Of a stretch of 64,000 nt of DNA, positions 17,810-26,369 are shown in pieces. Positions within the stretch are counted from its first letter, which is position 1; every line of letters begins with the position of its first letter. The translations under genes were made by a program, and so were the position numbers. The stretch lies in assembly GCA_029167225.1 (NCBI GenBank), contig JARFNK010000013.1, forward strand, positions 98,640-162,639, read 5' to 3'. The notes beneath the pieces were generated by a model that saw nothing but the letters and a program-made list of their open reading frames with translations, made no database searches and was not told the origin of the DNA. The DNA comes from Sphingobium arseniciresistens. Lineage in GTDB: Bacteria > Pseudomonadota > Alphaproteobacteria > Sphingomonadales > Sphingomonadaceae.

Positions 17810-18955
17810 ATGTCTGAAACTGTACAAATTACCAAGGAGCTTGCGCAGGGCAAGTTTACCGACGAACTCCTTGATCACATGCGCGGCATGATCGGGACGG
17901 AACTGCGGACCGATTCATGCGTCAACAACGAATATGCCACGCGCATCGCTATCCTTCGCTTTTGCGAGGGCATCGGTGACGACAATCCGCTTTGGACCGA
18001 TCAGAATTATGCTGCCGGTACGCGCTACGGCCAGCTGATTGCGCCGCCGAGCTTCATTTTCGCATGCATGGCTTCGGTGCAGTTTGGCTGGCCTGGCCTT
18101 GGCGGTTTTCATGCCGAGACCACGATGGACTTCTTCAAGCCCATCAAGGAAGGGGACAGGATTACCGCGAAGGTCGTGTTCGACGGTTTCGATGGCCCTA
18201 CCGAAAGCAGCTTCGCCGGTCGTCGTATCAAGGACTATCTGCGACAGGAATATTATAATCAGGACGGTGAACTGGTGACCCGGTTCATTTGCTCCCGGAT
18301 GCGTTTTGAGCGCACCGAAATGCAAAAGCGCCGCGAATCGCGCAAGATTGAACTGCCTCATCCGTGGACCGATGATCAGGTGGCGGCGATCGAGGCCGAT
18401 ATCCTGGCGGAAACGCCTCGCGGTGCAACGCCGCGCTACTGGGACGATGTCGAAGTCGGCGATGAGCTGGATCTGATCACCAAGGGCCCCATCGGCCTTA
18501 CCGATGAGATTGCGTTCGTCTCTGCCGGCGCTGCGCCGATACCCAGGCTTGCCGCCCACAGGGTCTCGCTCAAGCGCTATCACAAGCATCCGAAATGGGC
18601 GTTTCGCGATCCGAACACCCATGCCCTCGAACCGGTCTATTCCGTCCACTATAACGACTATGCAGCCAGCTTGCAGGGAGCCCAGGCTGCCTATGACGTG
18701 GGCGTCCAGCGGACATGCTGGCAAATTCATTCGCTCACGCACTGGATGGGTGACGATGCGTCGCTCAAGCGTGCCACCTCGCAATATCGTTCGCATGTCT
18801 ATCTGTCGGATGTCGTGCGGCTCGGTGGACGCATCGAGTCCAAGGAGATCGACGAAGATGGCGACGCAGTCGTGCATGTCACGACATGGGCGACCAACCA
18901 GCGCGGCGATAACGTCATGCCTGGCACTGCCATCGTGAAGCTGCCCCGCCGCTGA
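17810..18955 (+). CDS. MaoC/FAS1-like acyl dehydratase, double hot-dog
   Basis: A 381-residue protein with two hot-dog halves. The N-terminal FAS1-type dehydratase domain has FCEGIGDDNPLWTDQNYA, GQLIAPPSFIFACM and FFKPIKEGDRI. The C-terminal half begins at about PRYWDDVEVGDEL. It probably hydrates an enoyl-CoA, the step after the acyl-CoA dehydrogenase at 8918-10654. The ATG at 17810 has an AAGGCGAG site. The size fits fused MaoC proteins of aromatic and terpenoid side-chain degradation. A hairpin terminator follows immediately. Confidence 0.85.
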   Translation: MSETVQITKELAQGKFTDELLDHMRGMIGTELRTDSCVNNEYATRIAILRFCEGIGDDNPLWTDQNYAAGTRYGQLIAPPSFIFACMASVQFGWPGLGGFHAETTMDFFKPIKEGDRITAKVVFDGFDGPTESSFAGRRIKDYLRQEYYNQDGELVTRFICSRMRFERTEMQKRRESRKIELPHPWTDDQVAAIEADILAETPRGATPRYWDDVEVGDELDLITKGPIGLTDEIAFVSAGAAPIPRLAAHRVSLKRYHKHPKWAFRDPNTHALEPVYSVHYNDYAASLQGAQAAYDVGVQRTCWQIHSLTHWMGDDASLKRATSQYRSHVYLSDVVRLGGRIESKEIDEDGDAVVHVTTWATNQRGDNVMPGTAIVKLPRR

Positions 18956-18975
18956 GCGTCGGTCGCTTAGACAGA

Positions 18976-19010
18976 AGCCAACCTGCGGGGCATTGCCGCG
19001 CAGGTTGGCT
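18976..19010 (+). terminator. Hairpin terminator after the MaoC gene
   Basis: A perfect 12-bp stem (AGCCAACCTGCG at 18976-18987 with its complement at 18999-19010) and an 11-nt loop, 20 bp after the stop codon. A T-rich tract is missing. Confidence 0.65.
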
Positions 19011-19421
19011 GACGGCATTTGGAGCCATACTGGTCCCCAGGTCTATTGGATCAAGGATCATCGCGTTGGAGATCGTCGTCGGTGATACATGCAGCATGTA
19101 TGTCGATCGGCCGCGTCGCTTGCAGCGTCTCGAAGCCGCAGTGGCTCGCGGCAGCCAAGCACTCAGGGCTGACGAATATTGCTGCTCTCATCGCGCGAGG
19201 ACAGGCGCGAGCGTTGGGGCCAAGTCCTGCCTGTTTCAACCGGCACGACCGCTGATCTCTTGGTAATTTGCCTGCTCAGTTTGAAGAGCGCAGTGACCCG
19301 GGGAGCGTGGAGCAACGGTGTCAACAGGATGACGCCGGGACTATCCGATCCTTGAAGGAACTGTTCGTCGGCCTGGTTTGAAGACGTGATCAATTCTAAT
19401 GTGCGAGGCGCAATTTTTGCC
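19011..19421. other. Intergenic region, no gene recognised
   Basis: About 410 bp upstream of the Fe-ADH-like gene. Short frames exist on both strands (for example 19051-19239 minus) but no domain, ribosome site or 33-bp dyad is seen. Confidence 0.45.
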
Positions 19422-20597
19422 ATGAATACGCTATCCAGCTACCAGCATGTCACGCCGCCTTTGCGGGTATTCAGTGGCGCGCAATGTCTTGGCACATTTG
19501 AGCGGGAATTGAAGCGCCTGGGCGTCGAGCGCGCCATGATCTTCTGTGGTCGTACGCTTGGGCGTCCAGGGTCTCCGCTCGATCTCGTTCGAGCTACACT
19601 GGGAGATCGTCTGGCGGGCGTGTTTTCGGGCGTTCGCGCGCACAGCCCGGTGCCGGATGTCGAAGCGGCAGTGCAGGCGCTACGCGACGCGGGAGCCGAT
19701 GGCGTAATTGCGGTGGGCGGCGGCTCGGCGATCGTCACGGCGCGCGCCGCCAGCATCCTTCTCGCGGAAGGTCGTCCCGCTGCCGATCTGGCCACTTCGC
19801 GCACCGATGATGGCAAGCTCTTCAGTCCAAGGCTTGAAGCATCCAAGATTCCGCAGATCATCATCCCGACCACGCCGACGACCGCGATCGTGAAGGCGGG
19901 ATCGGCGATATTCGACCCGGTCGGTAAAGTCCGCCTGGCGATGTTCGATCCCAAGACCCGCGCGCAGAGCGTGTTCATTCACCCGGATATGATCGCGTCA
20001 GCGCCTGATTCCCTCGTCCTGAGTGCAAGCTACAATGTTCTGGCCATGGCAATCGAAGGGCTGATGTCCCTGGGTGGCGATCCGATCGCAGATGGGCAGC
20101 TGATGCATGCGCTGCGGCTGGTGGCCGAAAGTTTCAGCGCTGGAACTGCTCTGGATGAGAGCACGCGCGGCGATCTGATCATCGCGGCGATGCTGTGCGG
20201 GCAGGGGACCGATCACTCCGGCGCCGGCGCGGTTACCGTGCTGGGCCATGCCGTAGGCGTGCCGCATAATGTGGAGAATGGTATCGTCAATGCGATCGTC
20301 CTGCCGCATGTCATTGCGTTCAATGCCAACGCCGCGCCTCGCGGCCTTGCCAAGATCGGTGCGGCGCTTGGTATATTCGAGGGCGATGCCGAGGCCCTGC
20401 TGGGTGCCGTCCTGGTTCGTCTTCGCGCGCTGCTGAAAGGTCTGGGAGCGCCCGCGCGATTGCGGGATGTGGGCGTGCCCACAGAAGCGCTGCGCGATAT
20501 TGCAGAACATGCGATGGATGACTGGTTCCTTCGCGGCAATCCCCGCCCGGTAGCAGGCCCGAGTGAACTGGAGCAACTTCTGGGAGAAGCCTGGTGA
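19422..20597 (+). CDS. Iron-type alcohol dehydrogenase/maleylacetate-reductase-like protein
   Basis: A 391-residue group III dehydrogenase-fold protein. The NAD(P)-binding GGGSAIVTARAASILL segment and IPTTPTTAIVKAGSAIFD are typical. In the metal site the usual D...H pair (DALAHAIE) reads NVLAMAIE, so Asp is Asn and the first His is Met. LGHAVGVPHNVENG keeps later His residues. Maleylacetate reductases also lost the metal, but they usually keep the AHAIE His. Reduction of an enol/keto acid or a non-metal role is possible. GTG 19386 is an upstream in-frame alternative start. The stop overlaps the GTG of the DUF2889 gene (GTGA), so the two are coupled. Confidence 0.78.
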   Translation: MNTLSSYQHVTPPLRVFSGAQCLGTFERELKRLGVERAMIFCGRTLGRPGSPLDLVRATLGDRLAGVFSGVRAHSPVPDVEAAVQALRDAGADGVIAVGGGSAIVTARAASILLAEGRPAADLATSRTDDGKLFSPRLEASKIPQIIIPTTPTTAIVKAGSAIFDPVGKVRLAMFDPKTRAQSVFIHPDMIASAPDSLVLSASYNVLAMAIEGLMSLGGDPIADGQLMHALRLVAESFSAGTALDESTRGDLIIAAMLCGQGTDHSGAGAVTVLGHAVGVPHNVENGIVNAIVLPHVIAFNANAAPRGLAKIGAALGIFEGDAEALLGAVLVRLRALLKGLGAPARLRDVGVPTEALRDIAEHAMDDWFLRGNPRPVAGPSELEQLLGEAW

Positions 20598-21154
20598 ACG
20601 AGGGCAGTGACATAGCCGAGCGGGAAGAACTGCATACGCGGACGATCGAGATGCGTGGGTTCCGCCGCGCCGACGGGCTATTCGAAGTCGAGGGGAGGGT
20701 GATCGATACCAAGCCCTTCGACTATCGTCCACGATCGGGCGAATATGAGGTGCCCAAGGGGCAGAGAATTCACGACATCACATTGACCCTCGTGCTTGAT
20801 GAGCGACTGGAGGTGAAGGATGTGCGCACGCACATGCGTTCCACGCCCTATGATATCTGTCCGGCGGCGGGGTTGGCGATGCGCGCTCTGATAGGGCTCA
20901 GGATCGGGCCAGGCTGGAATTCGGAGGCGCGCAAGCGGCTCCTTCCGGCGGAGCGATGCACGCATCTGGCCGAGCTGCTCGGCCCCATGGCGACGACCGC
21001 GCTACAGGCTTTGAGCGTCATCCGCAGGGATCAGCCCGAACCTGTGAATTCAGCGGGCCGTCCGCTGAAGATCGACAGTTGTTTCGCCTACAGCGCCGGC
21101 CGCGATCTGGTGCGTCGACGGTGGCCGCAATTCCACGAGGATGGCCAAGGATGA
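20594..21154 (+). CDS. DUF2889 domain protein
   Basis: A 186-residue protein matching the DUF2889 pattern: HTRTIEMRGFRRADGLFEVE, DTKPFDYR near the start, then CTHLAELLGPMATTALQAL. It has no signal peptide or membrane helix. The GTG start overlaps the stop of the preceding dehydrogenase-like gene by 4 bp, a sign of stoichiometric expression. Function is not established for this family; it recurs in catabolic clusters. Here the fixed partner is the metal-site-altered dehydrogenase. Confidence 0.85.
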   Translation: MNEGSDIAEREELHTRTIEMRGFRRADGLFEVEGRVIDTKPFDYRPRSGEYEVPKGQRIHDITLTLVLDERLEVKDVRTHMRSTPYDICPAAGLAMRALIGLRIGPGWNSEARKRLLPAERCTHLAELLGPMATTALQALSVIRRDQPEPVNSAGRPLKIDSCFAYSAGRDLVRRRWPQFHEDGQG

Positions 21155-21178
21155 ATGCGACCTTCAAGGGAAATTTCG

Positions 21179-21207
21179 CCGCGCAGATTTTGGGGATTTC
21201 TGCGCGG
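21179..21207 (+). terminator. Hairpin terminator downstream of DUF2889
   Basis: A perfect 9-bp stem (CCGCGCAGA at 21179-21187 with TCTGCGCGG at 21199-21207), 25 bp after the DUF2889 stop. It lies inside a 21-codon frame (21151-21216) that overlaps that stop and is probably not a gene. Confidence 0.55.
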
Positions 21208-21280
21208 GCTGGATGAAAAGGCGGCCACTGCGCAGAATATCCTGTTCCGACCCGCTCGTGACATCGGCAAATAGCGCCGC

Positions 21281-21670
21281 TTAGCTATTATATTCCGCGT
21301 CGCTGACCTTGTTCATCCATGTGACAGCGGTCCCGTCCTGCTTCTCGGCGATTGCGACATGCGCCATGGCGCAATTCGGTGCAGCGCCGTGCCAGTGCCG
21401 TTCGCCTGGCTCAAAGAAGACGATGTCGCCGGGCCGGATTTCCTCGACAGGCCCGCCATCCCTCTGCACGCGTCCATAGCCCGAGATCACGAGCAACGTC
21501 TGTCCCAGCGGGTGAGCGTGCCAATCGGTACGCGCACCAGGTTCGAACGTGACGGTCCCCGCGCTCAGTTCACCGCTCCCTGAAAATCGACCATCGACTC
21601 GGGCCGCTCCGGTGAAGTTCGCAGAAGAGGCTGGCTCTGACGGCTGTGATCCTGCGCGTGTGATCTGCAT
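21281..21670 (-). CDS. Cytosolic cupin, (R)-mandelonitrile-lyase-like
   Basis: A 129-residue cupin, almost exactly the length of the known bacterial cupin hydroxynitrile lyases (~130). Metal ligands lie in DWHAHPLGQTL (His, His, Gln) and RHWHGAAP (His), with VEEIRPGDIVFFEPGE between. There is no signal peptide, unlike the related exported protein at 2091-2561. A 33-bp dyad begins 25 bp upstream of its start. It would act in the cytosol, perhaps in C-C bond cleavage of a hydroxy compound or as a small isomerase/decarboxylase; the actual reaction is not visible. Confidence 0.85.
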   Translation of the reverse strand: MQITRAGSQPSEPASSANFTGAARVDGRFSGSGELSAGTVTFEPGARTDWHAHPLGQTLLVISGYGRVQRDGGPVEEIRPGDIVFFEPGERHWHGAAPNCAMAHVAIAEKQDGTAVTWMNKVSDAEYNS

Positions 21671-21694
21671 CTTTCTCTCGCTTCAAAAACTGTT

Positions 21695-21727
21695 TGTAAA
21701 TACGATCTTGTGTTCATATTTAGAACG
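21695..21727 (+). promoter_or_regulatory. 33-bp dyad operator, copy 6 (weaker)
   Basis: Plus strand: TGTAAATACG, 12 bases, TATTTAGAACG. The right half is imperfect. It lies in the divergent region between the cupin (25 bp from its start) and the zinc alcohol dehydrogenase at 21900. Confidence 0.5.
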
Positions 21728-21899
21728 AACCCGTTCGAGATCAAGCCTTCTTGCGGCTGGACGATTTCACAATGCGACGGCGATCCAGCTCTGTTTGGAT
21801 CTCGTTCGATCGCTGCGGGCCACAGATGCCGATCAGTATTGTCGCCGGCAGCCTGGGGCGTCAGCACACCCTCGAGCGTCATCATGGAGAAGATGTTAT

Positions 21900-23030
21900 A
21901 TGCGTATGAAAGCGGCGGTTTTGCATGAATTGGGGCTTCCGGTGCCCTATGTCGAGAGCAAGCCATTCGTGATCGAGGATGTCGACCTAGACGGACCGGG
22001 CGATGACGAGGTTCTGGTCGAAATCCACGCGGCAGGGCTGTGCCATTCGGATCTGTCGATCGTCGCGGGTCTTCGCAAACGCACTCTGCCAACCGTCGGC
22101 GGGCATGAAGGGGCGGGCGTGGTCCGTGAAGTCGGCCGAGGCGTGAAGGGGCTCAGGCCGGGCGACCATGTCGTCATGACGGTCGGGGCTGGATGCGGAC
22201 ATTGCCGGCCGTGTTATGATGGGCGATCGGGGCTGTGCGACGAGATCGTCGCGTCGCGGGTGCAGGGGGTGCTGCCCAACGGGTCACGACGATTGCATCT
22301 GGGAGACGATCCGCTCTTCCACTTCAGCAGTGTATCTTCCTTCGCCCAATACGCAGTCACCGTGCCGGAGACGTTGGTCAAGATCGATCCGGCTATCCCG
22401 CTTGATGTTGCGGCCATGTTTGGATGCGCGGTCGTGACCGGGGTTGGCGCTGTCTTCAATTCGGCCAAGGTGCGGCCCGGACAGAATGTCGCGATCATTG
22501 GCCTGGGCGGTGTCGGGTTCAACGCGGTCATGGCGGCGCGCATTGCTGGAGCGTCGCAGATCATCGGCGTGGATATCAACGAGGACAAGTTTGAGCTGGC
22601 TCGTGGATTGGGTTGCACTGCGACCCTTTCAGCCAGGGCTCCGAACCTGATCGAGCAGATCATGGATCTGACGGAAGGCGGCGTCGATTTCGCCTTCGAA
22701 GTGTCCGGGACAAAGCCCGGCGTCGCATCGGCGATCGCGATGACCCGGAAGGCCGGAGAGGTCGTTTGCGTCGGCCTTGGTTCGGCCAGCGAACTGTATG
22801 AGTATAACCATGCATCGCTGGTGCTCAAAGAAACCGTGATCCGCGGATCATTGATGGGCGGAGGCGTCGCGGCGCGCGACATTCCCCAATATCTGAGGCT
22901 TTATCAGGAAGGCCGCTTGCCGGTGGACCGGCTCAAGAGCGGGGCGATCGGTTTTGATGGGTTGAACGAGAGCCTTGATCTTCTGCATCGCGGTGCCGTG
23001 CTGCGACAGATTCTCCTGCCACATGGCTGA
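21900..23030 (+). CDS. Zinc alcohol dehydrogenase (class III-like MDR)
   Basis: A 376-residue NAD-dependent alcohol dehydrogenase. The start ATG 21900 has GGAGAAG 7 bases upstream. Catalytic zinc ligands lie in AGLCHSDL (Cys) and GGHEGAGVV (His/Glu). The structural-zinc loop GAGCGHCRPCYDGRSGLC has the four Cys. The coenzyme motif is IGLGGVGFNAV, with VDINEDKFELA selecting NAD. The length and gap pattern are those of the aryl/benzyl-alcohol and class III branch. It is followed 243 bp later by an aldehyde dehydrogenase, so it probably oxidises a primary alcohol to the aldehyde handled next. Confidence 0.9.
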   Translation: MRMKAAVLHELGLPVPYVESKPFVIEDVDLDGPGDDEVLVEIHAAGLCHSDLSIVAGLRKRTLPTVGGHEGAGVVREVGRGVKGLRPGDHVVMTVGAGCGHCRPCYDGRSGLCDEIVASRVQGVLPNGSRRLHLGDDPLFHFSSVSSFAQYAVTVPETLVKIDPAIPLDVAAMFGCAVVTGVGAVFNSAKVRPGQNVAIIGLGGVGFNAVMAARIAGASQIIGVDINEDKFELARGLGCTATLSARAPNLIEQIMDLTEGGVDFAFEVSGTKPGVASAIAMTRKAGEVVCVGLGSASELYEYNHASLVLKETVIRGSLMGGGVAARDIPQYLRLYQEGRLPVDRLKSGAIGFDGLNESLDLLHRGAVLRQILLPHG

Positions 23031-23149
23031 TGCGGGTCGTCGACAGGGCGGGATGGAATGCGAGCTTCGGCCATGTTGCATTTTTCCATGACCATTGGCG
23101 AGTCCGCTCCGGCCTTGGTTGACTTGCATTTCGCGGGTGCCTATCAAAG

Positions 23150-23182
23150 CATAATTACGCACGATGGTTCGTATATAAAAAC
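23150..23182 (+). promoter_or_regulatory. 33-bp dyad operator, copy 7
   Basis: Plus strand: CATAATTACG, 12 bases, TATATAAAAAC, 91 bp before the aldehyde dehydrogenase start. The right flank (AAAACATT) also matches copy 11 at 58135. Confidence 0.66.
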
Positions 23183-23273
23183 ATTCTTGAAGAGCGTGCC
23201 GCTCCGCTGATGACAGCGGGAGAGCGATTTCGGCTCGCCGAGCTTGGGATAATGTCCCGCTGCTAGAGGAGAT

Positions 23274-24767
23274 ATGCAAATGGATCAGATCGCGACAGTT
23301 CGATCGGCTATCCGGCATCCTGACAGGTTTTTCATTGGTGGGCGATGGGTCGAGCCGAGCTCGGGCAAAATGATCTCCGTCGTCGACTCGGCGTCAGAAC
23401 AGCCATTCCTTTCCGTTGCCGAAGCGCAGGCGGCCGACATGTCGCAGGCGATTGCAGCAGCGCGCGACGCGTTTGACAACGGCCCCTGGCCAAGGATGAG
23501 CCATGCCGAACGGGCTGGTTACATGCGCGCGCTCGCGGTCGCTCTGCGCAAGCGCGGCGCCGATATTCGTGAGCTCTGGCCGCGTGAAGCCGGCGCGCTC
23601 GCCTCGCTTGCCCAACCCTATACGGATCGTGCGGCAAACGAGTTCGACTATTATGCCGGCTTTGCCGACACCTATGCTTTTGAAGAATTTCACAAGCCTA
23701 CCGCCGGCGAATTCGGGTTGCTGGTGCGTGAGCCGGTAGGCGTGGTCGGCGCGATCGTGCCGTGGAATGGTCCGGTTGTCGCGATCTCGCACAAACTTGC
23801 GCCGGCCTTGATCTGCGGCTGTACTGTAGTGCTCAAATCCTCCCCTGAGGCGCCCGGAGAAGGCCTGATCTATGGCGAGATCGCCGAAGAGATCGGCCTG
23901 CCCCCGGGGGTGTTCAATGTCGTGACGGCCCATCGCGAAGTATCCGAAATGCTGGTGACCGATACGCGAGTGGACAAGATCTCGTTCACTGGTTCAACCG
24001 CGACCGGCCGGCGTATCGGCGCGCTGTGCGGCGAGCGCGTTGCGCGTTGCAGCCTGGAACTGGGCGGGAAGTCGGCGGCCGTGATCTTGGACGATGCGGA
24101 TATCGAAAGCGCAGCGGAGGCACTTGCGCGGGCGGAGTGCGCCATCAATGGGCAAGTCTGCGCGTCGTTGACGCGCATCATCGTTTCACAGCATCGGCAC
24201 GATGCCTTTGTGGAAGCGCTTTCTGCGTCCTTCTCGCGCGTACGGGTTGGCGATCCCTATGATCCGGCGAGCGAGATGGGGCCGTTGGCCACAAAGGTTC
24301 AGCATGACAAGGTGCTGGGCTATATCGCCAAAGGCATCGAGCAGGGCGCCCGCCTGGTTACCGGTGGCCAACGCCCGGCCATGTTGGATCGTGGTTATTA
24401 TGTCGAGCCGACGATTTTTGCATCCGTCGCGAGCAATCACGTCATTGCGCAGGAAGAGATATTCGGCCCCGTGCTGAGTGTGATGCCAGCGCGTGACGAG
24501 GGCGAAGCGGTTCGGATCGCGAACGACACGATATTCGGGCTCAACGCCTCGGTCTTCACGCCAGATGTCGACCGCGCACGCGCCGTGGCCGCGCAGTTGA
24601 GATCCGGCACGGTCGGGCATAACGCTTTCCGCATCGATTTCGGCATCGCTTTTGGTGGCTTCAAGCAGTCCGGCATCGGACGCGAAGGCGGCACGGAGGC
24701 GCTGGCTGGATATACCGAAGCGAAGACGATCATCCTGGATGGGCGACCGGCGAGCTTCAAGGAGTAA
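23274..24767 (+). CDS. NAD(P)-dependent aldehyde dehydrogenase
   Basis: A 497-residue enzyme of standard ALDH length. Catalytic residues are visible: N165 in VPWNGPVVA, E262 in LELGGKSAA and C296 in NGQVCASLTR, with the EEIFGPVLSV and GGFKQSGIGRE signatures near the C-terminus. The start ATG 23274 follows AGAGGAG; the ATG at 23280 is equally possible. It begins a plus-strand operon with a second ALDH and a CAD-type alcohol dehydrogenase, and carries the 33-bp dyad upstream. It oxidises an aldehyde to the acid that the CoA-transferase could activate. Confidence 0.93.
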   Translation: MQMDQIATVRSAIRHPDRFFIGGRWVEPSSGKMISVVDSASEQPFLSVAEAQAADMSQAIAAARDAFDNGPWPRMSHAERAGYMRALAVALRKRGADIRELWPREAGALASLAQPYTDRAANEFDYYAGFADTYAFEEFHKPTAGEFGLLVREPVGVVGAIVPWNGPVVAISHKLAPALICGCTVVLKSSPEAPGEGLIYGEIAEEIGLPPGVFNVVTAHREVSEMLVTDTRVDKISFTGSTATGRRIGALCGERVARCSLELGGKSAAVILDDADIESAAEALARAECAINGQVCASLTRIIVSQHRHDAFVEALSASFSRVRVGDPYDPASEMGPLATKVQHDKVLGYIAKGIEQGARLVTGGQRPAMLDRGYYVEPTIFASVASNHVIAQEEIFGPVLSVMPARDEGEAVRIANDTIFGLNASVFTPDVDRARAVAAQLRSGTVGHNAFRIDFGIAFGGFKQSGIGREGGTEALAGYTEAKTIILDGRPASFKE

Positions 24768-24875
24768 AGCCCGGCAAGCCGTGACGGCGACCCCGCCTTA
24801 GCCCAGACCGAAAACAGCAAGGCACCCACGTGCCGTTTACGACAAGCGGATAACCGCATGAATGGAGAATGCCTG

Positions 24876-26369
24876 GTGACGAAATCTTCCGAATTTCGCG
24901 AAGCATCGTTGAACCATCCCGAACAGGCCGACCGGCGATCCGGCACGCCGGCGATAGGCGACCAAATGCGGATTTATGTCGATGGGCAGTGGGTTGCCTC
25001 GACGGGAACGGAAAGCATTGCCGTCATTGATCCAGCGACAGAAGAGACGATCGGCTCGGTCATTCGCGGCACGGCTGAGGATGTCGACCGTGCGGTCCAG
25101 GCCGCGGCCGGTGCATTTGACAGCTGGTCGAACAGTTCACTTGAGGATCGCAAGGCTATCTTTCGCAAGCTTGCGGAGCTGACCGCGCAGCGTGTCGATG
25201 AGATTACGCGGACCATCGTCGCCGAGGTTGGCCAGCCGATTTCGTCTGCCCGTGTTTCGCAAAGCGCGGGCGCCGTCGATGAACTCAGGATCATGGCCGA
25301 CGCGCTGGATGAGATTTCTTGGGTGGATTCCTATGACGGTGCCGAAGTGCGGCGTGAGGCGGCCGGCATAGTAGGTGCGATTACGGCGTGGAATGCGCCA
25401 TTGCGCTCGATCATCTCGAAAGCCGGCGCAGCGATGGCCGCGGGCTGTACGGTTGTGCTCAAGAGCAGCGAAGTTGCACCTTTCAGCGCGTATATCTTTG
25501 CGGAAATGGCAGAGGAGGCGGGGATCCCCGCCGGTGTCTTCAACCTGGTGACGGGGACTGGCCCTGAAGTGGGCGAAGCGATCGCGCAGCATCCCCTGAT
25601 CGATCTTGTGTCGCTGACTGGCTCGGTACGCGCGGGTCAGAGGGTGATGACGCTGGCTTCCGAAACGGTGAAGCGCGTCCACCTTGAGCTTGGCGGCAAG
25701 TCTGCGAACATGATTTTCGAAGGGGCCGATTTCGAGCAAGCGATATCGACCGGCATTGCCGACGCCTTTCGCAATGCGGGGCAGGTTTGTGGTGGGCTTA
25801 CGCGCGTGTTGGTGCCGCGTACCCGGCTGGCTGAAGCGGAAGAACTCGCTGTGGCCGCTGCAAATGGCTATGTCATCGGTGATCCTTTCGATCCGGCGAC
25901 GACGCTAGGGCCTGTCATTACCGCCGTGCAGCGTGAGCGCATCCGGGATTTCATTCGCTCTGCGCCGGGGGAGGGCGCACGGCTTCTGACAGGCGGCGCG
26001 GAGATGCCGGAGGGCATGGAGCGGGGCTTCTATGTACGGCCCACCATATTCACCGGCGACAATTCGATGTGCATCGCCCGAGAGGAGATTTTCGGGCCGG
26101 TCGTCACGATCATCCCTTTCGATACCGAGGATGAGGCTTTCGCGATCGCGAACGACTCTTCCTACGGCCTTGCCGGCGGCATCTGGGCAGAAACGCCCGA
26201 ACGCGCCCGCGCGATGGCCAGGCGATTGCGGACCGGCCGCATCCGCATCAACGGCGCGCCGATCAGCAAGCTGGCCCCGCACGGTGGCTTCAAGCTGTCC
26301 GGCATCGGCCGTGAATGGGGACGCTATGGGGTGGAGGAGTTTCTCGAATATAAGTCGGTAAACGGCTGA
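24876..26369 (+). CDS. Aldehyde dehydrogenase, second copy
   Basis: About 497 residues. The catalytic Asn lies in TAWNAPLRSI, Glu in LELGGKSANM and Cys in GQVCGGLTR, with EEIFGPVVTII later. It is only distantly similar to the neighbouring ALDH, so it probably takes another aldehyde. GTG 24876 follows GGAG at 8 bases; ATG 24858 lies in frame upstream with a poor site, and some sequence before the domain is dispensable. Its stop TGA shares its last base with the ATG of the next gene, so the two are coupled. Confidence 0.9.
   Translation: MTKSSEFREASLNHPEQADRRSGTPAIGDQMRIYVDGQWVASTGTESIAVIDPATEETIGSVIRGTAEDVDRAVQAAAGAFDSWSNSSLEDRKAIFRKLAELTAQRVDEITRTIVAEVGQPISSARVSQSAGAVDELRIMADALDEISWVDSYDGAEVRREAAGIVGAITAWNAPLRSIISKAGAAMAAGCTVVLKSSEVAPFSAYIFAEMAEEAGIPAGVFNLVTGTGPEVGEAIAQHPLIDLVSLTGSVRAGQRVMTLASETVKRVHLELGGKSANMIFEGADFEQAISTGIADAFRNAGQVCGGLTRVLVPRTRLAEAEELAVAAANGYVIGDPFDPATTLGPVITAVQRERIRDFIRSAPGEGARLLTGGAEMPEGMERGFYVRPTIFTGDNSMCIAREEIFGPVVTIIPFDTEDEAFAIANDSSYGLAGGIWAETPERARAMARRLRTGRIRINGAPISKLAPHGGFKLSGIGREWGRYGVEEFLEYKSVNG

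Noticed and set aside
21151-21216. A 21-codon gene overlapping the DUF2889 stop
   Set aside because: It consists largely of a hairpin that looks like a terminator and has no similarity to anything known to me.
24831-24866. TTTACG followed by CCGCATGAATG before the second ALDH as an operator copy
   Set aside because: The right half lacks TATATACG; only the left TTTACG matches, which is expected by chance.
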